Below, one piece after another: positions 25,052 through 32,624 of a DNA stretch of 42,052 bases (positions within the stretch are counted from its first letter, which is position 1; the number at the start of each line of letters is the position of its first letter). Source of the stretch: Deltaproteobacteria bacterium (GTDB lineage: Bacteria; Desulfobacterota; RBG-13-43-22); assembly GCA_016219225.1 (NCBI GenBank), contig JACRBX010000099.1, positions 1-42,052 on the forward strand. The letters are read 5' to 3'. The notes under the pieces were generated by a model. That model was not told the DNA's origin. It saw only the letters and a list, made by a program, of their open reading frames with translations, and searched no databases. The position numbers and the translations under genes were made by a program.

Positions 25052-25336
25052 CTATTTGATATAGGGAACCTGAAACCATTCCCTAAGACGCGGCCATAAA
25101 GGTTTTGACGGTAAAGGGATACGTTGGGCTCTCTTAAGCACCTCTGTTTGGAAACCGGGAGAAAGGGGAGGGGGCTGGACAGCATTCAAAGCCATTATGG
25201 TGTGCACTATTCTTTCCCTGGCCTGCCGGCAGTTTTGACATTCCTGAAGGTGCCTTTCGACAGAAGTCATAGTGTCCCCTTTCACCTTACCGGTAACCAA
25301 ATCATAAAGCAGATTTTTTACCTCGTTACAATCCAT
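25052..25336 (-). CDS. zinc-finger (zf-HC2) anti-sigma factor, N-terminal part
   Basis: This 94-residue protein starts 1 nt after the sigma factor stop, typical of an ECF sigma/anti-sigma operon. The ZAS-type zinc site is visible: Cys3 region (MDCNEVKNLL) and HLQECQNCRQ (His-x3-Cys-x2-Cys, about 29-36). A proline-rich linker leads to FQVPYIK, where a TAG ends the frame just before the expected membrane segment. The intact relative would hold its sigma factor at the membrane. This truncated form would be soluble, and might still bind sigma or be inactive. See the next part, whose frame is continuous with it. Confidence 0.78.
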   Translation of the reverse strand: MDCNEVKNLLYDLVTGKVKGDTMTSVERHLQECQNCRQARERIVHTIMALNAVQPPPLSPGFQTEVLKRAQRIPLPSKPLWPRLREWFQVPYIK

Positions 25337-25337
25337 C

Positions 25338-25991
25338 TCAGTGTTCCCCCCTTAAGGATTGTAAGGTCCGGGCTAATTTTTCCAGGGTCCGGTAAAAATT
25401 GGTCTTGGCTGTGTTTTCAGGAATTCCCAACCTGACGGCAATTTGCTGAAAGGTTAATTCCTGGTAATGTTTTAGAATCACGATTTCTTTTTCGGCTTCA
25501 TCGAGTTTGTCCAAGGCTTTTTTTACCTGATCAATGATTTCTTTTTGCCCTGCGATCTCTTCCGGGGAACCGGGATTAAATATGTTGATTGGGGTGGTCT
25601 CGTTCGATTCGTACTCCGGGAGCGGATCTCCTTCTCTGATCTTGTGTGTAATCATGTCATTACAACAATTGAGGGCAATGGTTTTAAGGAATCCGAAATA
25701 TTTTTTACCGTCCCGCAAACTTCTAATTGCCGCAAGGGACCGGACAAAGGCCTCCTGGGCGGCGTCTTCGGCCTCGGCCTGATTCCATAATTTGAAGTAG
25801 GCCAGCTTGTAAATATCTTGTTGATATTTTGTGACTAATTGGGCGAATGCTTCCCGCTCTCCTTTTTTCAGCAGGCTTACCAGCCGGGCATCCTCCTCCC
25901 AGCTTTCCTCTGAAAATTTGACGGTCCCAAGGATAAGACTGCAGAAGGCTATAAAAGTTTCAGGAGAGGGCATAAAAAATGGTTTCTCCAT
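25338..25991 (-). CDS. ECF-type RNA polymerase sigma factor
   Basis: Sigma-70 regions 2 and 4 are clear: region 2 around FAQLVTKYQQDIYKLAYFKLWNQAEAEDAAQEAFVR-like text, and region 4 with the HTH (ELTFQQIAVRLGIPENTAKT) near the C terminus. It directs RNA polymerase to stress or envelope promoters when released by its anti-sigma factor, the next gene. The frame is open up to a TTG at 26042, but that extension is encoded by a hairpin repeat (26029-26051). ATGs at 25991 and 25973 are better candidates; neither has a strong ribosome site. The N-terminal 20-25 residues are therefore uncertain. Confidence 0.88.
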   Translation of the reverse strand: MEKPFFMPSPETFIAFCSLILGTVKFSEESWEEDARLVSLLKKGEREAFAQLVTKYQQDIYKLAYFKLWNQAEAEDAAQEAFVRSLAAIRSLRDGKKYFGFLKTIALNCCNDMITHKIREGDPLPEYESNETTPINIFNPGSPEEIAGQKEIIDQVKKALDKLDEAEKEIVILKHYQELTFQQIAVRLGIPENTAKTNFYRTLEKLARTLQSLRGEH

Positions 25992-26028
25992 GGGAGATAA
26001 GTTTACTGCCTGTGGGGAAGTGGGAGCA

Positions 26029-26051
26029 GGAGCAGGTTTCAAACCTGCTCC
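26029..26051. repeat. GGAGCAGGTTT palindrome overlapping the sigma upstream region
   Basis: An 11-nt perfect arm pair (GGAGCAGGTTT, C, AAACCTGCTCC). Related arms recur at 26111-26133 (GGAGCAGGTT/AACCTGCTCC) and, degraded, at 26530. Confidence 0.8.
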
Positions 26052-26110
26052 CGCCTCCTGAACTTGCTTCCGCTATTTCCACTATTGCTTGTATTATTTG
26101 CCTTTCTGCC

Positions 26111-26262
26111 GGAGCAGGTTTGCAACCTGCTCCCAATATTGCCGGACAGGGTTCGGACCTGTCCAAAATTACGGGTTCAAGACCCAAAGGAATGGGTTCA
26201 ATGGGTTCAATTTGCAAAATTGAACCCGCAGGGCAAAATTGAATCTGCAGGAGCGGGCTCAA
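26111..26262. repeat. multi-hairpin module, copy 1
   Basis: Three successive hairpins: GGAGCAGGTT/AACCTGCTCC (26111-26133), GGACAGG/CCTGTCC (26144-26164) and GGGTTCAATTT/AAATTGAACCC (26203-26227). Satellite pieces GGGTTCAA and GCAAAATTGAAT follow. The composite recurs at 26530-26626. Confidence 0.7.
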
Positions 26263-26395
26263 TAAGAAAATTGGATGCAAGAACTTAACGATGTAAAATA
26301 TAAGAAAAAAATCATATCCAAAGGCAATTGTCAACATTTATTATCCCTGCTCTTCTTCCAATTTTTTGGCAGGAGCAGGTTGGAACCTTGACAAA

Positions 26396-26511
26396 CTCAC
26401 AAAAAGTCGTCATTCCCGCGCAGGTGGAAACCCATGTCAGACGTAACAGGTTATAAACACTGGATTCCCGCCTGCGCGGGAATGACGTAATGCGTGTTTG
26501 GCGACTTTTTA
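26396..26511. repeat. GTCATTCCCGCG inverted-repeat element (MITE/REP-like)
   Basis: Arms CGTCATTCCCGCGCAGG (26408-26424) and its perfect 17-nt complement (26471-26487) enclose about 46 nt. Outer bases AAAAAGTCG and CGACTTTTT also pair. Elements with this GTCATTCCCGCG core are known as dispersed repeats in many bacteria. No ORF is inside. Confidence 0.75.
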
Positions 26512-26529
26512 CATGTTCATCAACCTTGG

Positions 26530-26626
26530 AGGAAGCAGGTTTCAAATCTGTCTAAAAATACGGGTTCAATTTGCAAAATTGAACCCGCTGGGACCCGCTG
26601 GGAGGCAAAATTGAATCCATTGGAGA
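26530..26626. repeat. multi-hairpin module, copy 2
   Basis: GGAAGCAGGTTTCAAATCTG, then TACGGGTTC and the GGGTTCAATTT/AAATTGAACCC hairpin (26562-26586), then GGCAAAATTGAAT. The order matches 26111-26262 with the middle hairpin missing. The two copies flank the GTCATTCCCGCG element. Confidence 0.7.
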
Positions 26627-26656
26627 GAGCGTATAAAAAGGAGGAAGCCATGGGGC

Positions 26657-26685
26657 TTGACTTTTAAACGGCTTTTTACTAAGGT
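26657..26685 (+). promoter_or_regulatory. sigma-70 promoter of the thi4 transcript
   Basis: TTGACT (26657-26662) and TAAGGT (26680-26685), spacer 17 nt. Initiation near 26692 would place the riboswitch at the 5' end of the RNA. Confidence 0.45.
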
Positions 26686-26705
26686 TATGAAAAATTAGAG
26701 TTAAG

Positions 26706-26786
26706 GCTGCAAGGGGTGCCGGGAGATCGGCTGAGAAGAAAGACCCTTAAAACCTGATCCGGACAATACCGGCGGAGGGATGTGGC
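26706..26786 (+). promoter_or_regulatory. TPP riboswitch (THI element)
   Basis: The conserved blocks appear in order: GGGGTGCC (26713-26720), GGCTGAGA (26729-26736), ACCCTTAAAACCTGATCC (26743-26760), and GGACAATACCGG then AGGGATG at 26761-26782. P1 can form between 26706-26711 and 26781-26786 with wobble pairs. It binds thiamine pyrophosphate and controls the terminator just downstream. Confidence 0.95.
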
Positions 26787-26809
26787 TCAAGATAAGGTCT
26801 CCAAATTTA

Positions 26810-26844
26810 AGCCGCTATCTCTGCCCGGGATAGCGGCTTTTTTA
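26810..26844 (+). terminator. riboswitch-controlled intrinsic terminator
   Basis: A 10-bp perfect stem AGCCGCTATC / GATAGCGGCT (26810-26819 with 26829-26838) is followed by a TTTTTT run. It lies between the TPP aptamer and thi4, so high thiamine should stop transcription here. Confidence 0.9.
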
Positions 26845-26902
26845 ATTGTGGCAGTGGTTGACTCGGGATTGTTAAATCCCATAATAAAAGGAGGTTTTTG
26901 AT

Positions 26903-27697
26903 ATGAAACTCGATGAAGTGACTATTTCCCGGCTTATTGTTCAATCCTATCATGAGAAATTGCTTTCGCTGTTAGAGGTGGATGTGGCCATGGTCGGAGC
27001 AGGACCGGCTAATATGACTGCCGGGTATTATCTCGGCAAAGCCGGGTATAAAGCAGTTCTATTTGAATCCAAACTGGCACCTGGCGGCGGTATGTGGGGC
27101 GGGGGCATGATGTTCAATGAAGCCGTACTCCAGGATGACGCCCTTCCCATAGCCCAGGAAATGGGGATCAGACTGAAGGCCCGAGGGAACGGCTACTTCA
27201 CCTTTGACAGCGTGGAGGCGGCTTCCTGCCTGAGTTACCGGTGCATTCAGGCCGGCAGCGTGATCATGAATTGTGTAAAGGTTGAAGATGTCAGTTTCAA
27301 GGAGGTGAACGGAATCAAACGCATTTGCGGTCTGGTGATCAACTGGTCACCGGTAAAAAGTCTTGATCTGCATGTTGATCCCCTGAGCATTCAGGCCTCT
27401 TATGTGGTAGACGGGACAGGCCATCCGGCAGAAATTACTTCGCTGATTACCAGAAAAATGGGGGTCCGCCTGAATAACAGCACCGGCCAGGTCATCGGAG
27501 AGCTTCCGCTTTGGGCCCAGGAAGGCGAGTCCTTCACCGTGGCCAATACCAATGAGGTTTATCCCGGATTATTTGTCACCGGTATGGCGGCCAATAATGC
27601 TTACGGCGGACCGCGTATGGGCCCCATCTTCGGGGGCATGCTCCTTTCCGGAAAAAAAGCCGCTGAAATGATTGTCGAACGGATGAAGAAGGAGTAA
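26903..27697 (+). CDS. thi4: Thi4-family thiazole synthase, sulfide-using (His) type
   Basis: This 264-residue FAD/NAD-fold enzyme builds the adenylated thiazole precursor of thiamine from NAD and glycine. The dinucleotide motif VGAGPANMTAGYYL is at 31-44, followed by GGGMWGGGMMFNE (61-73) and the C-terminal GLFVTGMAANNAYGGPRMGP. In yeast Thi4 a Cys at the active site donates its own sulfur. In the archaeal sulfide-dependent type that position is His. Here the equivalent segment is SLDLHVDPL with His157, so free sulfide is the expected sulfur source, consistent with an anaerobe. AAAGGAGG precedes the ATG. The gene is controlled by the TPP riboswitch and terminator upstream. No other thi genes adjoin it. 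Confidence 0.93.
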   Translation: MKLDEVTISRLIVQSYHEKLLSLLEVDVAMVGAGPANMTAGYYLGKAGYKAVLFESKLAPGGGMWGGGMMFNEAVLQDDALPIAQEMGIRLKARGNGYFTFDSVEAASCLSYRCIQAGSVIMNCVKVEDVSFKEVNGIKRICGLVINWSPVKSLDLHVDPLSIQASYVVDGTGHPAEITSLITRKMGVRLNNSTGQVIGELPLWAQEGESFTVANTNEVYPGLFVTGMAANNAYGGPRMGPIFGGMLLSGKKAAEMIVERMKKE

Positions 27698-27748
27698 AAT
27701 TTAAAAACTTTTTAGACTTGTTAATCCTGTCAGAAAAAAATTTAGGCC

Positions 27749-28717
27749 TTGAAGTCGGGAAAGGGTTCTGATAAAGATTCATCAACCGAAAACTTATCAT
27801 CCGTATCAGACAGCCCCTTGAAAAAAATTGCCTCCATTGACATTGGTTCCAATACCTTACGCCTTTTGATCGCATGGGAAAGCGGGGTGGGATTTCGTCC
27901 CCTGTACCGGGAGCGGGAGATTGTCCGGTTGGGAAGGCATTTTTATCAGCACCGGCTTCTTTCTTCCCAGGCCATGGAAGATGCCGTAACTGTTTTAAAA
28001 CGTTTTAAGAATAAGGTCGATGCGGAAGGTGTAACCGAAATCCTGGCCGTCGGTACAGGGGTATTGCGGGAAGCGGAAAATATTTCCTTTTTTTTAAAAA
28101 GGATTGAAGAGGAAACCGGGCTGCCGCTGCGGATTATCTCCGGGATCGAAGAGGCCCGCATTATGGCCCGGGGGGTCCTTTCCGTTTTTCCATCACGGCC
28201 CGGGAAAACCATAATTTTCGATTCCGGCGGAGGAAGTACCGAATTTGTCTTTATGGACGATGGACAATTGACCGAAAGGATCAGTCTGCCTTTGGGGGTG
28301 GTGCTCTTGACGGAACAATTCCTCCGGTCTGATCCCCCAGGCCAACAAGAAATACAATCCCTGAAAGGCCACTGTCGAAATATTTTAAAGAAAAATCTAA
28401 AAAAAAATGATAACATAAACACTTTAATCGGAACGGCGGGAACGGTGACCACGCTGACCGCCATGATGACCAAACTCGAGACGTATGATCCGGATCGGAT
28501 CAACGGGACGGTACTGACCAGGCAGGGTCTTAAGTCCTTATCCGAAGATATTGCGCCCCTGTCTATTGACCAAAGAGTTAAATGGATCGGTTTGGAACCG
28601 GGAAGGGCTGATATCATTATCGCCGGGCTTTTATTAGTCCTGGAAATCATGGATCATTTTTCAAGGGAAGCCCTTCTGGTCAGCGATGCGGGGTTGTTGG
28701 AAGGGCTGATCCTTTAA
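27749..28717 (+). CDS. Ppx/GppA family phosphatase
   Basis: This 322-residue protein of the exopolyphosphatase/guanosine pentaphosphate phosphatase family (ASKHA fold) has P-loop-like IASIDIGSNTLRLLI (about 27-41), GTGVLREAEN (about 100-109), the IFDSGGGSTEFVF phosphate motif (about 150-162) and GTAGTVTTL (about 236-244). It hydrolyses polyphosphate or pppGpp; the two cannot be separated by sequence. It is shorter than E. coli Ppx (no long C-terminal domain). The frame starts with a TTG at 27749, and a TTG at 27818 just before KKIASIDIGSN is an alternative; neither has a strong ribosome site. An empty heptamer hairpin separates it from guaB. Confidence 0.9.
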   Translation: MKSGKGSDKDSSTENLSSVSDSPLKKIASIDIGSNTLRLLIAWESGVGFRPLYREREIVRLGRHFYQHRLLSSQAMEDAVTVLKRFKNKVDAEGVTEILAVGTGVLREAENISFFLKRIEEETGLPLRIISGIEEARIMARGVLSVFPSRPGKTIIFDSGGGSTEFVFMDDGQLTERISLPLGVVLLTEQFLRSDPPGQQEIQSLKGHCRNILKKNLKKNDNINTLIGTAGTVTTLTAMMTKLETYDPDRINGTVLTRQGLKSLSEDIAPLSIDQRVKWIGLEPGRADIIIAGLLLVLEIMDHFSREALLVSDAGLLEGLIL

Positions 28718-28722
28718 AATAC

Positions 28723-28796
28723 AGTTCGGAGTTAAGAGTTCGGAGTTCGGGGCCGGGAAAACAGGTTTTCACTCCGAACTAATTACTCCGAACCCC
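28723..28796. repeat. empty heptamer hairpin between ppx/gppA and guaB
   Basis: The left arm (AGTTCGGAGTTAAGAGTTCGG, 28723-28750) and right arm (ACTCCGAACTAATTACTCCG, 28771-28795) are near-perfect inverted copies with a 20-nt loop. The unit TTCGGAG repeats at 7-nt steps. Contains no gene. Confidence 0.85.
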
Positions 28797-28818
28797 AAAC
28801 CGGCCCCTTAGCCTCTGA

Positions 28819-30309
<1,491 letters not shown>

Positions 30310-30314
30310 AAAAG

Positions 30315-30343
30315 GCGTTCGTCGTTCAGCGTTCGGTGTTCGG
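30315..30343. repeat. left outer arm of the four-helix-bundle element
   Basis: 29 nt of 7-nt steps (GCGTTCG, TCGTTCA, GCGTTCG, GTGTTCGG). 26 of 29 bases are complementary to the right outer arm at 30880-30908. It begins 5 nt after the guaB stop. Confidence 0.85.
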
Positions 30344-30387
30344 AGCAGGAAGTGGAGAGATGGATCAGGAAATAGTTCGGAGTGATT

Positions 30388-30404
30388 AGTTCGGAGTTCG
30401 GAGC
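30388..30404. repeat. left inner arm of the four-helix-bundle element
   Basis: AGTTCGGAGTTCGGAGC is a perfect 17-nt complement of 30849-30865. The array extends to 30374 (AGTTCGGAGTGATTAG). Confidence 0.85.
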
Positions 30405-30417
30405 GAGGAATTGAGAG

Positions 30418-30777
30418 ATGGACGAGGAGAAGTTTGATTTTGAGAGCTTGATCGTTTACCAGAAATCATTGGAATATTATGATTTTATTTATGCGATCAC
30501 GAAACGATTTCCTAAAATAGAAATTTTTTCTTTAACGGATCAATTCCGCCGAGCCTCATCTTCCATATGTTTCAATATCGCTGAAGGTAGTGGTGGAAGC
30601 AAATTGGAATTTAAACATTTTCTCAAGATTGCCAGAAGGTCAGCAAGAGAATGCATTGCCATCACGGAAGTTTCCTTTCGGCAACAATATATTACTCAGG
30701 AAGAAAAAAATAGATCCAGAAAATATTGCTTGGAACTTTCAAAGATGTTAAATGGGTTGATAAAATCCATCAAATAA
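30418..30777 (+). CDS. four-helix-bundle protein of the 23S rRNA IVS-protein (S23/IVP) family
   Basis: This 119-residue all-helical protein begins MDEEKFDFESLIVYQKSLEYY. The FESLIVYQKSLE start, QFRRASSSICFNIAEGSG (about 42-59) and FLKIARRSARECIAITEVSF (about 66-85) are the family marks. Members are encoded in intervening sequences of 23S rRNA in Leptospira and Coxiella, and relatives (Avd) assist diversity-generating retroelements. Function otherwise is unknown. Here the gene lies between guaB and guaA within inverted heptamer arms on both sides, so in RNA it would sit in the loop of a hairpin. No reverse transcriptase or rRNA is nearby. Confidence 0.88.
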   Translation: MDEEKFDFESLIVYQKSLEYYDFIYAITKRFPKIEIFSLTDQFRRASSSICFNIAEGSGGSKLEFKHFLKIARRSARECIAITEVSFRQQYITQEEKNRSRKYCLELSKMLNGLIKSIK

Positions 30778-30848
30778 AAACTCCGAACAAGAATTATTTT
30801 CGAAAAGGGTTTTACTCTGAACTAAATCCGTCCGAAGGCGGAAAGATT

Positions 30849-30908
30849 GCTCCGAACTCCGAACTCAAAACTGAATTCGCCGAACGCCGAACGCTTAACG
30901 ACGAACGT
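30849..30908. repeat. right arms of the four-helix-bundle element
   Basis: The inner arm GCTCCGAACTCCGAACT (30849-30865) and outer arm (30880-30908, units CCGAACG) are inverted copies of the left arms. The outer arm ends 5 nt before the GAGGT ribosome site of guaA. A weaker CTCCGAAC copy lies at 30780-30787, just after the four-helix gene stop. Confidence 0.85.
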
Positions 30909-30922
30909 TCAATGAGGTACCC

Positions 30923-32482
30923 ATGGACATTCACAGTCAAAAAGTTCTGATCCTGGATTTTGGCTCCCAGACGACCCAGCTCATTGCCCGCCGGGTTCGG
31001 GAAGCCAAGGTCTATTGCGAGATCCATCCCTTTAACTGGCCCCTTAAAGAAATCAAGGCTTTTGCCCCCAAGGGAATTATCCTTTCAGGAAGCCCGGCCA
31101 GCGTTTATGATCCCCAGGCACCCTTGGCAGACCCGAAAATTCTGGATTTAGGCATCCCGGTATTAGGGATCTGTTATGGTATGCAATGGCTCACCCATCA
31201 ACTGAAAGGCCGGGTGGGCCGATCGGCCAAAAGAGAATACGGCCGGGTGGAACTTACCTTTCTGGATTTTCAGGACCTCTTCCATGGACTCGACAAGGAA
31301 GGAAACAAAGAAGAGCAGATCGTCTGGATGAGTCATGGAGACCGGATTGAGCGGCTGCCCAAAAATTTTACCTCCCTGGCCCAAAGCACAAATGCTCCGG
31401 TAGCGGCCATGGGTAACCAGGACCGGACCGTCTTCGGGGTCCAGTTCCACCCTGAAGTGGTTCATACCCCGGCCGGGCATCGTATTATAGAGAACTTCCT
31501 TTTTAAAATCTGCCGTCTGAAACCCCTGTGGACCCCCAGTTCTTTTATCAGACATACCCTGGCGGCCATACAAGAACAGGTGGGAAAAGAGAAGGTCCTC
31601 TGTGCCCTGTCCGGCGGGGTGGATTCCTCGGTCGTGGCCATCCTGTTGCATCAGGCCATTGGAAAGCAATTGACCTGTATCTTTGTTAATAACGGGGTGT
31701 TGCGCAGCCAGGAAGCCGAAAAAGTGGTAAAAATTTTCCGGGGTCATTATCATATCCCTCTGGTTTATGTAGATGCCTCAGCCCATTTTCTGAACCGCTT
31801 AAAAGGGATCATCGACCCGGAGAAGAAACGAACCATTATCGGCCATGCTTTTATTCGCATCTTCGAGGCCGAAGCCAAAAAGATCGGGCCGGTACGCTTC
31901 CTGGCCCAGGGTACTCTCTATCCGGATGTGATTGAGTCGGTTTCTTTTAAAGGCCCTTCAGCTACGATCAAGACCCACCATAATGTAGGCGGCCTTCCAG
32001 CCCGCATGAAATTAAAATTGATCGAACCCCTGCGGGAATTATTTAAGGATGAAGTCCGTGAAGTGGGCCGTAACCTGGGGCTGCCCGAGGAGATTGTCAG
32101 CCGGCAACCTTTCCCCGGTCCGGGGCTGGCCATCCGTATCTTAGGGGAGGTGTCCGAGGATCGTTTGGCTATCCTCCGCCAGGCCGATACCATTGTCTGG
32201 GAAGAGATGAGGAAGGCGGATTTGTATACCAGGGTCTGGCAGTCTTTCGCCGTTCTGCTGCCGATCAAAACCGTCGGCGTTATGGGGGACGAGCGGACCT
32301 ATGAACATGTCATCGCCCTCAGGATCGTCGACAGTCTGGATGCCATGACGGCGGACTGGAGCCGGGTCCCCTACGCCCTATTAGGCCATATATCCAACCG
32401 GATCATCAATGAGGTCAAGGGGGTCAACCGGGTCGTCTTTGATATCTCTTCCAAGCCCCCCAGTACGATTGAGTGGGAATGA
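30923..32482 (+). CDS. guaA: GMP synthase (glutamine-hydrolysing)
   Basis: GuaA aminates XMP to GMP using glutamine and ATP. It has 519 residues, the normal size. The N-terminal class I glutamine amidotransferase (about 7-200) has Cys in LGICYGMQW and the His-Glu pair in QFHPEVVHT. The ATP-PPase domain has [10 protein letters not shown] (about 229-238) and the C-terminal dimerisation domain ends in [11 protein letters not shown]. The GAGGT site 5 nt before the ATG is separated from guaB by the repeat element, so the two genes may be co-transcribed through it. Confidence 0.97.
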   Translation: MDIHSQKVLILDFGSQTTQLIARRVREAKVYCEIHPFNWPLKEIKAFAPKGIILSGSPASVYDPQAPLADPKILDLGIPVLGICYGMQWLTHQLKGRVGRSAKREYGRVELTFLDFQDLFHGLDKEGNKEEQIVWMSHGDRIERLPKNFTSLAQSTNAPVAAMGNQDRTVFGVQFHPEVVHTPAGHRIIENFLFKICRLKPLWTPSSFIRHTLAAIQEQVGKEKVLCALSGGVDSSVVAILLHQAIGKQLTCIFVNNGVLRSQEAEKVVKIFRGHYHIPLVYVDASAHFLNRLKGIIDPEKKRTIIGHAFIRIFEAEAKKIGPVRFLAQGTLYPDVIESVSFKGPSATIKTHHNVGGLPARMKLKLIEPLRELFKDEVREVGRNLGLPEEIVSRQPFPGPGLAIRILGEVSEDRLAILRQADTIVWEEMRKADLYTRVWQSFAVLLPIKTVGVMGDERTYEHVIALRIVDSLDAMTADWSRVPYALLGHISNRIINEVKGVNRVVFDISSKPPSTIEWE

Positions 32483-32489
32483 TAGCCAT

Positions 32490-32554
32490 AGTTCGGAGTT
32501 CGGAGTATTTAGTTCGGAGTAAAACCCAGTGCTCCGAACTCTAAACTCCGAACT
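32490..32554. repeat. empty heptamer hairpin between guaA and dnaE
   Basis: The left arm (AGTTCGGAGTTCGGAGT..., from 32490) and right arm (GCTCCGAACTCTAAACTCC, to 32554) are inverted copies. The unit TTCGGAG is identical to that at 28723 and 30388. No gene inside. Confidence 0.85.
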
Positions 32555-32585
32555 AAAATAGTCGAACACTTAAGAGCAGACTTGC

Positions 32586-32618
32586 TTAACTTGGACTTTT
32601 AACTTGTAACTTTTAACG
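32586..32618. repeat. second heptamer array in the dnaE leader
   Basis: Units TTAACTT, GGACTTT, TAACTTG, TAACTTT, TAACGG step by 7 nt and end 6 nt before the dnaE ATG. No Shine-Dalgarno sequence is present in the leader. Confidence 0.65.
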
Positions 32619-32624
32619 GTTCTT

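Noticed and set aside
26312-26545. 77-codon minus-strand frame
   Set aside because: It consists largely of the GTCATTCCCGCG element and neighbouring hairpins (peptide SFPRRRESS), a common false ORF produced by this repeat.
30315-30908. Ordinary insertion sequence with terminal inverted repeats
   Set aside because: No transposase is encoded. The arms are tandem heptamers rather than unique ends, and no flanking target duplication is clear.
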